This document shows, in pieces, positions 11,044 to 23,234 of a stretch of DNA of 64,000 bases; position 1 is the first letter of the stretch, and each line of letters opens with the position of its first letter. The notes beneath the pieces are model-generated. The model made no database searches and was not told where the DNA came from. It worked only from the letters and a program-made list of their open reading frames with translations. The stretch is from Oikopleura dioica (Eukaryota > Chordata > Appendicularia > Copelata > Oikopleuridae): assembly GCA_907165135.1 (NCBI GenBank), contig OU015568.1, positions 15,573,208 through 15,637,207 on the forward strand, given 5' to 3'. The position numbers and the translations under genes are program-made.

Positions 11044-12966
11044 CTTGACATTGAACTCTGCTCCTTCTTCCTAATTATTCCGTTTCCAACGGACATTTCT
11101 TCTCCTTGTTTATAGAAAATATATTCATAATTACCTACAACGAAGCACTACGGTAGTGGTTAACAATTGAAAATCGCCCTTACTCTTGCGTAGATTCCGG
11201 CTTAGCAAAGTGGTTCTTCAGAAAAATTCCTCAAAAAAAGTACCTGAACTTCATAATAACTGCATGCAAAGATGCTTACGTTCGAGTGTAATTTTGACAA
11301 AAATAACAATCATAATAACGAAAAAACCGCAAAATCAAGTCGCTACTGAACCTATACTTTAATTGCCTATTTAAATAGGTAAACCTATCTTAGCTTAACT
11401 TTCTCGCCCGTGCTTTGATAACCAGCGCGATACTCGACGGAAAATGATTGTAGTTCGGTCTGTTCGCCTCCTCGTAAATTTACTAGCAGACGGTTTCACC
11501 GGGGATAAACGATAGCTACGTTGCGGTTCGGATCGCTTGAAGTAATCAATTTTGCTTGGCTCTTACTAAAGAGGTCCTCTTGAAGAGGAGAGATATGAAA
11601 AAATTGACTGCCTGTTGTTGGCCCAACAACTTGTTGGGGGAGTTTGAATTAGATTTACTCCGAGTAATACTACCGTGTCTCGTAAATATTTTGGAGGGCC
11701 CTGGTCGGCGACATTCACCGACATTCGGCGAGATTCAGCGCCATTTGGCGACATTCACTGACATTCGGCGACATTTGATGGCATTCGGCGACATTCAGCG
11801 ACATTTGGCGAGATTCAGCGACATTTACCGACATTCGCCGACATTCACCGACATTCGCCGACATTTGACGACATTCAGCGACATTTGGCGAGATTCAGCG
11901 ACATTCGCCGACATTCAGCAACATTCGGCGACATAAGAAGTGTCGCTCAATATTTTTATGCAACCGAGGCAGTCTGCTTCTTTTGCTAAAAAGTAGTTTT
12001 GGAATTTTGGCAATTGGTAAATTGTAAATTTCCGGATTAAAAAACGCGCTTCCACGTTGCGGACTCTAGCCCTTCCTCAAATTATTGACCAATGTTACGA
12101 TCTAGCTTGCTAGACAAAATTACAAAATCTGAGATTGGTGCGGATTTTGGAGCGGAAGAGGTTATTTCAGATGAGGGCGCGAACACAAGAGGATGGTGAC
12201 CACATTTGAGAGGAACCAGATCTCCGAGGCTGAAGAATATGCGGTCGCCGTTTTTGAAGAAAATGATAGCACAGTGCTTTGAGTACTTGCGTTTATTACG
12301 TTTAAACGTGAAGGGGGGCGAACTCGTAACAATTCAAACTCCGTTCGATGACTTTTAAAGCAGGGGTTCTCTCATTGAAATTGTCGACTTAGAGTTTATT
12401 CTTCGTCCATAAACATGATCGCTAGAAGCGTCTAAATATCTCATTATCAATTTGCGAAGTTGTCGATCGAAACGCCATGTATGATTATTTTATAGCCAAT
12501 TATCGCAAATTTACCAAACTCAAGTTGAAACAAGGCTAGACATGACTTACCGCTAGTAGTTTATGTTCGTAGCCTTGTTCGTAGGCGATACCGGATCAAA
12601 CAATTTCCTCTGGAACAACTTGCGCTAGAATTAATAGTAGTAATGAATTTGAACCTGTTTTACTTGAGCAAGTGTAAGCAAGGTCATTCGATGTTCTATC
12701 CTACCGCAATTTTACATACCGCCCAAAATAATAATCATTCTCGACGAGATCGCGAAATGCGCGGAAGAATTCGACGAGGTCAGCGTTACCCAGGGTCATC
12801 TTCGTGCTTTACCGGTATTTCTTTGGCTTGAGCGTAGAATTTTAGAACTTCTTTCTTGCAATATTTTCAACCAAAAAGGTTAATTTTAAAGTCTTTTTAT
12901 CAATAAATAAGTTTTAACAAAAATCTTCTAGATAAAAAATAGCAATTTTTGCATAAAGGATTCTAG
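11044..12966. other. Intergenic with minisatellite, no gene recognised
   Basis: Apart from the 10-bp tandem array at 11709-11935 I see only short open frames (for example 12643-12831) without features. The promoter of the downstream gene should lie near 12900 but shows no TATA-like element that I would trust. Confidence 0.45.
11709..11935 (+). repeat. 10-bp tandem repeat (CGACATTCRS), about 23 units
   Basis: The array repeats a 10-bp unit of the form CGACATTCAC / CGACATTCGG / CGAGATTCAG with no indels, so units stay in register over 227 bp. Because 30 bp equals three units, a frame through the array encodes a degenerate 10-residue repeat (RHLATFTDIR-like). This is most likely a consequence of the DNA period rather than a gene. 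Confidence 0.92.
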
Positions 12967-14796
12967 ATGGAATTCAAGCTTGTTTTTGAGTCCAAAAAAT
13001 TCATTCAAAAAATGACACAAACATCAAAAAAGAGATCATCCGACGAAGGAGAAGATGGTGATTATCGCTCCCTAAAGTACTTTGGGAATATTCCAGAGGA
13101 AAAAAGATACGATTATGTTTCTCTGTCCCTCGAAACTGCTGATACTTTTGGGTGAGTTCTACTTGGCTAAGATCGAAACTGAACTTTGTTTAGCCAGGAA
13201 AAGGTGCTTGTAAGAGCGACTGTAGTCAACGCGCATGGCCGGACAGTTCTCGGTAAGGTTGCAGACGCGAATTTCTAGTGACTCTTTTGCTTAGACGAAT
13301 TTTGCATGCCGCAGTCGAAATACATCATTGACATGCGAACATGGCACCATGGAATCAAAGTCGAAGAGATCCAAGACGAGCAGTGGGAAGAAGAACTCAT
13401 CGACAAGGTTCGCGAGCTGCTGCGCAACAAAATCGTCGTCGGCTTCAACCTTGAGCCGTATTTGAAAGTGCTCGGAGTTACGTACGCCGCTGGAAAGATT
13501 ATTGGGTGATCCACATTTGCTTATTTGATGGACATTTTTCGAGCATTCGCATGAGGATGAAAGTGAATGTGGATTAGATGCAAATGTGGATCACCTTTTA
13601 GTTGCGCGATATTTCCAGAAAGTATACCTTTACTTTGGGATTGGAGGCTCCCACTTTGACTGATCTGGCTGATGAGCATTTAGGAAACAGAATCAAATAT
13701 TTTTTTTAATTTCGAATTGGAAAATTGCGTTTATGAAATGACCGTAAAAATCTACCCGTTTTTGATCCTGTAAGATATGGACTATCCAGCTGAAGATCAC
13801 CATGATTCAATTGAAGAAGCCCGGACTGTCATGAAAATTTTCGTAAGTTCTTTCTTTTTATTTTGAAAAATAAAACTTTTTTTTATCAAGGCAAAGGACT
13901 TTGATAAGTGGGAGAATTCGAAAGAAACGTTGGAAGAAGAGGAAGCTAAGCGAAAGAAAAACTTCAGCCAGGAAGTGAAGAAAGAAGCGTACTACTATTG
14001 CAAGTACTGCGATGTGGCCATGAACTCGCGAGACCAGGAAGACGCGCATCTCGATGGAAAGAAGCACCGAAAGAAACGAAAGCAGTACAACAAGTTGCAC
14101 GGAATCAAGGATTACTCGCCTCCACCAAGACGAAAGAAGGTTACCCCGCCGAGATACGACTCCCGAAGCCGTTCTCGAAGCCGATCGTACTCGTCTTCTA
14201 GCTCTCGATCTCGATCACGAGGTCGAACACGCGGACGCTATCGAAGTCGCTCGCGATCTTACTCCAGCAGCCGATCTCGAAGCTCCTCGCGTGGCCGATC
14301 CAAAGACCGAGTCTATGAAGAGTACAGAAAGGAAAGAAAAGAAGTGGCGAAAGACACCGGCAAACCCCAATACAACAAGTTCGGCGAGCGGATCAACACA
14401 CGGGGATCATCGCCAGCGCCTTCGATGATCGAGAACATGGGCGGCGCAACACCAGCCGTTCATCGATCCCGAACGCCGAAACGATCTCGCTCGCGATCGC
14501 GAACTCCAAGGCGAAAGACACCGCCCCGGAAAGAAAAATCGCGCAGAAAGAGGCGGTACGTCAGCTCTTCTTCGAGTGAAAGCGAAGAATCAGAAAGCTC
14601 GGAAGAATCGATGGCCAGCGATGATTCCATGGACACGATTTATAATAGAAAGCGCTACTCAAAGAAGAAGAAAGCGAAAGCGAAGAAACAGGAAGAAAGT
14701 TCGGAAGAGTCGTTTGCTAGCGATGATTCCAACGATACGATTTATAATAGAAAGCGGTATGCGAAGAAGAAGAAGTCGAAGAAATCCAGGAGATGA
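12967..14796 (+). CDS. REXO4-like pseudo-exonuclease with U1-type zinc finger and RS domain
   Basis: Six exons are inferred: 12967-13151, 13194-13252, 13295-13505, 13619-13689, 13775-13842 and 13891-14796, summing to 1500 nt (499 aa). Residues about 48-200 follow the REXO4/DEDDh exonuclease fold, with matches such as IIDMRTWHHGI, VGFNLEPYLKVLG and HDSIEEARTVM. Of the five catalytic positions, the first Asp is Ser, the Glu is kept, the second Asp is Tyr, the His is kept and the last Asp is Glu, so nuclease activity is doubtful. Residues about 233-255 form a C-x2-C-x12-H-x5-H U1/matrin finger. RS dipeptides, then Lys/Ser-rich repeats, follow. The RS tail suggests a nuclear role near splicing. 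Three introns are GT-AG of 42-48 nt, one is GT-AG of 113 nt, and one (13690-13774) must be GA-AG. Confidence 0.87.
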
Positions 14797-14838
14797 ATTA
14801 TCTCTCCCCGGAACGCGAAAAATACTCATTTATCTACA

Positions 14839-14844
14839 AATAAA
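14839..14844 (+). terminator. Polyadenylation signal AATAAA
   Basis: AATAAA lies 43 nt after the stop codon of the pseudo-exonuclease/RS gene and is followed by TTGTCT-type sequence. Confidence 0.6.
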
Positions 14845-15609
14845 CAGTTACCTTTACCAATCTTTGACATTGTCTGCCCTCCATTGAATTTATCACACCA
14901 GTTCTAGAATCTGACAGATTGTATTTTCTCGCTGCATTTAGAGATGCGTTCTCCTTGCCGCGGAATTTCTCATTCAACGTTCACTACAAAGTGTTACTTA
15001 CCGTTTACTCTTGTTCAAATCTGCTGCCTCAAGCTCTCTTATAAAGAGTACTTTTGTAAAAAGGGTGAAATTTTTTGGGGGGAGTCGAGAAATGCGGAAA
15101 TATTTAAAGAACGATAAGAGAAAACGCAATCGATTTTAGTCGATTTTAAATGGATAAACTCTAGGGTTTCGATCTTCCGGTTTTCAGAAAAGGTAAAATC
15201 CGGTAGCTCTGCGTCGTAAGAAAAAACAAGATCGTAGGAGATAAGGGTATGTATAGAGAAAAAACGCTGGGCAAGCTAGAACAGGGCGGAAAAAAATTAC
15301 ACTAGTGGCTGAGTCATTATTTTTAATGTCATTATTTTCGGCTGAAGAAGAAATTTCATAAGATTTTGATTTGGGCGAGGGTATTTTCATTCGGTTGAGA
15401 TAGGCGCCAATGTTTTTTCAAAAGGTGAAGCTAAGTTTCCTCAAAGCTGAGGTTATCGCCAACGCGGTTGCGGAAAAATATCAAACTCGCATAACCACAC
15501 TGGTAGTCAACCTTTCTTACATCTTCTTCCTTCTCATTATGTAGATGTACATAGAAAACGAAAATTTCAATGCAAAATTTCAGCTTGAATTTAACAATTC
15601 TTCCCTCAG

Positions 15610-15639
15610 AAACCCTAACCCTAACTCTAACCCTAACCC
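15610..15639 (-). repeat. Interstitial CCCTAA telomere repeat
   Basis: About five CCCTAA-type units, one with an A-C-T-C-T variation, are followed by a GGGGCCCTTAGTTAGGG palindromic stretch up to about 15665. Confidence 0.85.
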
Positions 15640-16288
15640 CTTGACTAAGGGGCCCTTAGTTAGGGCCACACTTCGAGAATAGCTAGTTACAGTAAAAATC
15701 TTACTGTAAGAAGAAAAAATAAGCTGAAAGTAAGTAAGTGCAAGACTACTCAAGTACGGTGTTCTTACTCTTATCTCGATCCGATATGCAAAAAGGGAAA
15801 ATATTTTTACAGCGATTGGGGATGCCACAGTCTGGTGCCGGCGGACAATTTTCAACCCGCTTTCAAGTCTTTCTTTTGGTGTTTCCGTCGATCCACGTTG
15901 AGCGAAAATATTGAGAAATTTTTGAAATTTTAGAAGCAGGAAGATAACGTAACACTTTTTGGAGTCCTGGAGTCACCTTTCTTCGTGGAATGGCTCGAAT
16001 CTTGCTAAGGGCCTTGCTAACGTAGTAATTGATATGCAAATGTGTGAACGCACTCTTAACCGCTCGGAATCGGCATATTTTGATAGGCGAGGTGTCATCC
16101 TCAGTGCGTCCTTCGGGAAAGGTGATCGATGTTTCAGCTCTCGAAGCGGTAATTAGCGCCATTCAGCGGCAACCGGTTATTAGACGGCCCAAGCGGAGCC
16201 ACTCAGACCCAATCAATCTGGAAAAACAAATCTACTCTTCCGGTACCGTAAACTCCCAATATTCCCGCTCAGATCAATAAGATTGACT

Positions 16289-16580
16289 CAGGGGTCTGGA
16301 TTCGCTTAGCGATTTCGCTCATAAGCGATTTCGCTTTTTGTAATTTCGATTCGCTTCGCTTCGCTTTCGCTTTTTGTTATTCTAACTCGCTTTCGCTTTT
16401 CACAATTTTAGCCAATTTTAGCCTCCATAGAATTGGGAAAGATTTCGCGATTTTTCGCTTTTTGAGAAAAATTTTCGCTTCGCTTTCGCTTTTGTAATTT
16501 TAATTCGCTTCGTTTTCGCTTTAAATTTTCAGAAAATTTTCGCTTTCGCTTTTCATTTTCGGCCAAAATCCAGATCCCTG
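16289..16580. mobile_element. hAT-like MITE with CAGGGGTCTGGAT ends and CGCTTT-rich interior
   Basis: The ends CAGGGGTCTGGAT and ATCCAGATCCCTG are inverted copies. They are flanked by ATTGACT(C) on both sides (16282 and 16581), consistent with a 7-8 bp target-site duplication. The CAGGG start is typical of hAT ends. The 290-bp interior is almost entirely (T)TCGCTTT / TTCGCTTCGC repeats in both orientations. Confidence 0.85.
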
Positions 16581-17288
16581 ATTGACTCATAATACTACCT
16601 TCTTGATCCGTCATTTTAACTTTAACCTGCCATGAACACATCCCAGACGCTCCAAAAAAACCGCAAGATGCAAGCTCTTATCCATGTCTACGTAAAAAAT
16701 CACGTGATTAATGTATGTATATTGACCGTTAATCTAATCACGCGTACTTTGGACGACAGGGGGATGTGGTCATGTGATTTAATCACCTTTTATCGGTATA
16801 TGTAACGTCATACGAAACTATGATAGTATGATAGTGTTCCATGTTACCGCATTTTTTTCTTGAATATGCATTTTTATCTACCCTGCTTTTACATGCTTGT
16901 TTTCAGGTCATTTGAGTTGAACCGGGAAATTTTAAATGAGGACACAGTATTTTGAGCTTGTAGTAAATTTGTTTTATTCCAAAGAAAAACTGGCGTGAAC
17001 AAGTGTATTTTTTACAATAAGTTTGAATTTACATTTGGCATTTCGCACTGGAAAAATGCAAAAAATCTGCGTTGAAGTCATGTTTTACAGAAAAATTGGT
17101 ACAACTTTTTTTCGCTCCACGGTCTTTTTCGAAGCTGGTAGTGATTTTCTCACCAGAGCTTAGTGAAAAAAAGGTTGATGGAAAAAAAGAGGAATCGTGG
17201 TGGCGGATGTCGGATCGAATTTTCGGCGATTTCGTCCGACTCGGCCGCTAAAAGGTCGAAATAAATTAGAAATCAGGCGCAATTCTCT

Positions 17289-20200
17289 TTAACTAAGGCC
17301 GAAGAGCACAGAAAAATCGTCGGAGAAGGGCGAGTTTTGGAAAAGAGACGATTCCAAATCCGAGCTTGGAACTTCTGAACTCGAGAAGAAATCGGATGCA
17401 CTGTTTTGTGATGAGTTAAGTTGGCTCGAAAGTTGATTATTTTGATTTTGACTATTATGGTTGTTGTGATGATTTTGATTTGGTTGGGAGTTGTTTAGGG
17501 AGTTGGCATGACTGTGGTGGTTGTTGGTCTGATGCTGTGAGAGATTGTGATTGTTTGTTTGTTGTTGTTGAAGATGGAGAGGAGGTTGGCTGTTGTTAGA
17601 AATGATCGTGTCATTGTGGAGCATGCTGTGCCACGGCGACGAGTTCTGCTCGACGGAGGACTCCATAGATACCACCGGCCGGGAGTTCATATCGCGGCTT
17701 AAACACGGTTTAGGACGGAGATAATAAAAACCCTCGTGTAAACGAGCAAATATCGAAACTGCGTTTTGATAAAATTAGAAGTTGATGATTACCTATTGCA
17801 TGTGACCGGGCTCCGTCTGCTGAGCAACTGATTGATCGGATCAAGCGTGTTCTGTTCCTGGATAATCCCTATTCGTCCGGCTCGGGTCAAATTGTAATCT
17901 TTTGATTTAAAAACTTTACGTTCCTCTTTATCTATTATTTCTTTCCTCGGGGCGATCAGAGAGATGAGAGAATATCGCTAAATTTAAGCCTCCTGAAATG
18001 GGAAGAAATTAAGGGTATACGCCCCGATCGAGCGGGTTTATGGAAAATGGCCTTTCCGGAAGAACAGTGGGTAATCCTTTCCTGAGGTTGAGGAGGCTCG
18101 TACCAGGAGCCGTTTGAAACCATCGTGTCTACTTGCGACAGCTGATCAAGCTCGAAGCTCTGCGACTTGAGCGGGCTTAGCTCAGAGCCAATGCCGGAAT
18201 TGGAGCGGTGGCTCGGTGTTGTTTCAGAGCCAGATCCGGAATAGGCAGAATCGGACGCCGGCGAGCCGGAGGCAGACCACAGGGGAGATACCGGCTGATA
18301 GACGTAGACACTGAAAATACGAACGTCAGATAAATGTCAAGAAAGCCGCCAGATGCGGTAGCTACGATTGATTAAAGCAGAAATTAGAAATTAGATCAAT
18401 TAGAAAGTTGTCTGTTTAATTTTTCTCAACTCTCGGAGAAATTAATCCGCCCTAGAAAATCCCTTTAGAATTGGCATTTGGAGAGAGCGTTCTCTTCGTT
18501 CACCCCAGGTGGCAGAAGACTGCAAAAGGTGATCCCGCGTTCAACCCCGAGCTCATCGCCTGCTATTTCTAGCCACGTTTTCTAATCCCTTTTACGGCTC
18601 GGCAACGGCTCCGAGCTTCTAATGCATTGCTTTCATATGTTTATCCGTCTTTTAGAGGTGTCTTACGTGGTTGAAAAGTTCACTCTACCGGTCGGCAATT
18701 ATTTTTTATTCAATCAGCCAAAATTGTTTCCAAAATTTAACCTCTAAAAAGATATCGGGAAGAAACTTTAATTGCCGTCAAAATATGAGTGTAATTAAAG
18801 AAAAAGTCCCTGTAGATTGTTTGACTCAAAACAGCTCTACACCTTTGTGATTGCAAAAATGACTAGAATTCCCAAAAGAAAGAGGCGTTTTTAGATTGAG
18901 TATGTACAAACTATTGGGAGCTGGGCTCGGCAACCTGTGTAGAAAACCTGAGTCAGGGTCATACAGAAGAGAAATGAAAAGCCGCGCAGCGGCTTTTTTA
19001 AAAGACGAAGCCGCGAAGACTTTTAAGGTTAACGAAGTTTTCCAGCACACTTCCGGCTTATAAACCCCAGAACACCATACCTTTTCAGAATCAACAGAGA
19101 ATTTCAAGAATTTTGACCCTTTAAAATTCTAGAAATCTCCACTTCCGGTCGATTCTAGAGCCGGAAGTTGACGAAATTTGGGAGTATGGGCAACTTGTGG
19201 CTTATCAAATTGATTCTCAGAAGATTCCCTATCAACTTAGAGAAGAATCAATCCCGGTCACGGTGAAATCAAACGCTTAAAACTGAAAAAAAAATTCATA
19301 AATCAATGCATATTTTCGTAGTTTTGGCGGTCGGTTTGACCGCGGTTGGATTTGTTTCTTTGAATGAATCGATAATGAGATGACTCAGAATCTTCTGAGC
19401 ATCAATTTGATGGGTCACACTTTATACATATTCGAAAATTTCGTCAACTTCCGGCTCTAGAATCGACCGGAAGTGGAGATTTCTAGAATTTTAAAGGGTC
19501 AAAATTCTTGAAATTTTCTGCTGATTCTGAAAAGGTATGGTGTTCTGGGGTTTATAAGCCGGAAGTGGGCTGGAAAACTTCGTTAACCTTAAAAAAAGCA
19601 CGTCGAAGCGGCTTCGCCAGAATTTCTGATAGTTTGTAATGGAAATATTAGCAAAGCCGCTTCGCGGCTTCGTTTTTAAAAAAGCCGCTGCGCGGCTTTT
19701 CATTTCTCTTCTTTATGACCCTGACTCAGGTTTTCTACACAGGTTGCCGAGCCCAGATTGGGAGAAAAGTTGAGATTGAGCTGGAATTGATGAAGCTCTC
19801 TAAGCTTGTTGACTCAAAATATACGAAGCTGACACGTCTACACGGTTTTTTCTAGCTCCCATCATTTGATTTTATTAAAATTCACTTTGTTTTTACCTTT
19901 CACTGCTCGTCGAAGGGGAGGAGGCGTGCTCGGGCGTTCCCACATCTGACCCGTCAAACCTAAAACCCGTTAGTCCGTGTGTTCTAGAGCAAATCCCCTT
20001 TTCGAGGGATTTGAGGGACTCGATTTCGAGAGTTTGAGGAGTCTCGTGGTACTTGTTGAAGTTGGTGTTGTTGTTCTGATTGTTGTGGCCGGCGGAGATC
20101 TGAGGCTGATTGTCGGGCTCTTGTTTGACCTGCTGGTTGTTCGGAGTTGCTGTTTTGTGCGCTTGGATCTGCGCGCCCTGCGCTTGGAGCTTGTCCAGGT

Positions 20201-22436
20201 TGACTTGCGCGGTGGCGATGACTGGACTTACCCGCTGCTCGCCCGAGCCAGCGTTTGACATTTCCATCCTTCGCGCCACCGGCTGCACTCGACTATTGTG
20301 GCCATTCAAAGTGTGGCTGCTTTGATGAATCGAAATAGGCTGCTCGCTTGTGGTCGTCTTTGGTGCCGCAGTCGCGATTTGGCAGCGCTTTATATTCGCA
20401 GTTCCGAGTTTGAAGGGATTGAACGCCAGCACCACTTGTTTGCGGATGACTTTACCGTTTACTGTCGCTGTCGTCGTGGCAGTTGTTGGCGTGCCAGTCG
20501 TAAGCGTGACTTTTGGCAGCTTGATTGGCGGTGGATCGGACTCGCAAGGCTCGGAGAATCCAGCGTCTATTTCTTGCTTGATGACGACTGGAACGGCCGC
20601 TTTTCGCTTTGGAGCGGCGGGTTTCTAGCAATTTCAGGTTAGTCTTCGTTGAACAAACAGTCTGGATCTTACCTGGATGACCGGCTTGGTCTCGAGCACT
20701 TCCTTCTTAATTGTGACGTTCTCCGTTAACCTCAGGGTTTCATCGATCTCGGACTTTTGGGCGCCGTATCTACAAATATGATGTTACAAAAACATGTACT
20801 AAAAATATTGACAACATGGGTAGAGGAGGTCACAATCTCTCGTTATAAAAAAGTAAGGTTCAAGGAAAACTGGGCTCGGCAACCTGTGTAGAAAACCTGA
20901 GTCAGGGTGTGAAAGATCTCAAATGAAAAGCCGCGTAGCGGCTTTTTTGAAAACGAAGCCGCAAAGCGGCTTCGCCAAAACTCGTAAATTGAATGAAAAA
21001 TATTTTTTGCGAAGCCGCCTTGCGGCTTCGTTCTCAAAAAAGCCGCTACGCGACTTCTCATTGAAGATCTTCCAGACCCTGAATCAGGTTTTCTACACAA
21101 GTTGCCGAGCCCAGAAGGAAAAGGTTCAAAATTATGAAAATTGAGCGTTCAAAATTGAGCTCCGGCAAGATAGCGGGTGTTATTTCGCAAATTATGGTTT
21201 TCACATTACCCAAAAGAGACTAACCAAGTCACTTGAATATTTTGGTATCGGGCCGGGTGCGCTACTTAGCGTTCAGTATAAATTGCTTTTTCTCAGAAGA
21301 TTTGATATTCTACCGGGCGAAAATTGCATTTCAGCCTCTCTTGCGACCGCGGGAATGTTTTATTTCAAACTACAGGCCATCAAATTAGCTACATTCTTGC
21401 TAGGAAGTTGAAAATGGGTAGTTTGGTGCTTTTCGGTTTAATTAGTTTCAACACGTTTTGGAAGCCTGTTCAAAGCAAGACCACGAGGGCGAGGTGAAAG
21501 TTATTCACTACACGATAAATTAATTGGCGACTCCCAAATGTTTAACACAAAAGCAAGGAGATGGGAAAATTCTACAACACTAAACATGGGCGAAAGAAAA
21601 AAGTACAAAATCAGTTCATTTGAACTTTTTTTCTCAGAAAAAATGCTAAATTGCGAAAATGACAAATTTAAATTTCAGCCCTTTTTTTAAATGCTTCTCA
21701 TGACAACTCATTGTTACGCAAATGGCGCGCTCCGTTGAACGCACGCTGAGTTGCCCTGTTATCAAGACGTTTGCTTTTGGCGAAAATGTGCAGTTAGGGA
21801 GGCTCAACCGCAGACGCTGGGAACCAAGCCAAAAATCAGCATGCGTTTTTACGTCCTCTCAGTCGGAAAAAGGGGGAATTGGAGAATCGCAACGCTCAGA
21901 AAAGAAGCTGTAATTCGAACTTTTTCAAGAACCTTACGGACTAAAAATTAAGGGTGTCTATAAGTTAGAGGGTTAGCTTTTACATAAGACTTAAAATAAG
22001 GGTATCCGATCAAAAAGAAAAGTCTGAAAAAAAATTTAATTTAAAAAAAAAATAATTAAAAATAAAATAAAAAAATTAAAAATAATTTTTGAAAGGTCAG
22101 GAACTCTATTGCCGAACTTTTTTTCATGTCGAATAAAAATTCTAAAAAATATGAATAAGCGACTTACTTTTGCATAACCGACGTGAGCGTGCCCCTTAGA
22201 GCGCAATTTTCCATTTTGAGAATTGAGTTGTTCCTGGAAAGTTCAGCAACTCTTCTTTCGAGCTCTAGCATCTTTTGCTTCTTTCGTTCTCGCGCTGCAA
22301 GAGCAGATTCTCTGTTCCTCAGCTTTTTCTTCATTTCCTTGTCTTCGATCGCCGACAAAGCGGGTCCATTTCGACCCGGTCCATTTTGCGGCTTCGGCAG
22401 GACCGGCAGGACCTGCTGCGCCGTTGGAAACGGCAT
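17289..22436 (-). CDS. XBP1-like bZIP transcription factor, 632 aa
   Basis: Six minus-strand exons with GT-AG introns join in frame: 22436-22168, 20769-20673, 20624-19897, 18310-18021, 17898-17793 and 17697-17289. They sum to 1899 nt. The ATG at 22436 starts a short leader, then a bZIP domain (residues about 33-85) with basic region LRNRESALAARERKK and ELE-x2-V heptads. The N-terminal bZIP position and ARERKKxxMxELE pattern fit XBP1 better than ATF6 or CREB3, and no transmembrane segment follows. The long remainder is Thr/Pro-, Gln/Asn- and His-rich (residues about 500-600) and ends in an acidic/aromatic tail (FSDDFSVLFGLS), a plausible activation domain. XBP1 mRNA is normally cut by IRE1; I saw no convincing pair of CNGCAG loops. 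Introns 1 (1398 nt) and 3 (1586 nt) each carry a MITE. Confidence 0.8.
18921..19756. mobile_element. Large 836-bp composite foldback of the CTGGGCTCGG family
   Basis: The ends are exact family ends (CTGGGCTCGGCAACCTGTG and its complement), flanked by exact ATTGGGAG duplications (18913-18920 and 19757-19764). Arms of about 270 bp are inverted copies of each other. They contain the GCCGC hairpins followed by a second inverted block (CTTCCGGCTTATAAACC) absent from other copies. The central 260 bp is unpaired except for a CAGAAGATTC-type pair. It sits in the third intron of the XBP1-like gene. Confidence 0.9.
20870..21114. mobile_element. CTGGGCTCGG palindromic MITE in XBP1-like intron 1
   Basis: A full-length 245-bp copy with exact AAGGAAAA duplications (20862-20869 and 21115-21122). 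It shows the nested hairpins GCCGCGTAGCGGC and GAAGCCGCNNNGCGGCTTC on each side of a short AT-rich centre. Confidence 0.93.
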
Positions 22437-23234
22437 GTGTGTTTTTGTTGGCTTTTTAGCTTTTCCTGTCTTGCTGTTCGTCTGTTTTCTTGGGAGAAAG
22501 AAGATGGGCTAGTAGTGGTGTCGATTGGTTATTTTCGTTTTACTTCATGCGGCCCAATCTGCCCCAATCTGAAATATTTATTAGCTCGGAAGTACGCGGG
22601 GGAAGCTACTAAAAGGGCTATCTGATTTTTGATTCTCTGAATTAACTGATGTTATAACTGTCCATTTTTACGAAAGTTTGAAATAATAAATAATCCAAAT
22701 AGAGTCTGAATTATGAAAGTGCTGAATAAGATTTGTCACGTGGGAGTGGCCGGCGCCAGATTTTCAAATTTTCAATTAGTGGTCTCTTTGAAATTTCTCG
22801 ACCCTAACTCTCTCTTGTTTTATAGAAGAAATTATCTCAAAAATGCAAAGAAGGGATCAAAAGAATCATTGCGAAGTTGTCAACGCGCTGCCCAGCTTGG
22901 GACAGCTCTGCGGTCATTGCGTCGCAGTTCAGAACAGCTAACGCAACGTAAATCGCGCTCAACGCACTCATAATCTTTTCACAGCTTAAAGCTTAATCAC
23001 AGCTTAAAGAAATTCTTTTCGTATTCATAAGCCAATTACATGCATTATCTATAAGAATAATTGCGCATCGTCTTCATTTTTTAACAAGAATTTCTTCAAA
23101 AAGGGGGGTTGAACTCGATTTTCAAGCATAAAAATTTTCTCACTAAGTTTACAATCAAAGCGATACCCTTATTTTACCGTCTCAAAGGCAAAAATTTCAA
23201 AATCTTGAAGTAATATGATTCAGATTGCAATTTC

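Larger units (their letters stand above)
14845..17288. other. Intergenic, repeats only
   Basis: The stretch contains an interstitial telomere run at 15610 and a hAT-like element at 16289-16580. No conserved coding sequence was seen on either strand. Short frames such as 15863-16162 have no features. Confidence 0.5.

Noticed and set aside
11556-11936. 126-codon open frame with 10-residue repeats
   Set aside because: The protein repeat is a direct consequence of the 10-bp DNA repeat; there is no other coding evidence.
19977-20642. Plus-strand open frames of 90-114 codons
   Set aside because: They lie antisense to exon 3 of the XBP1-like gene, whose frame is supported by splice phases on both sides.
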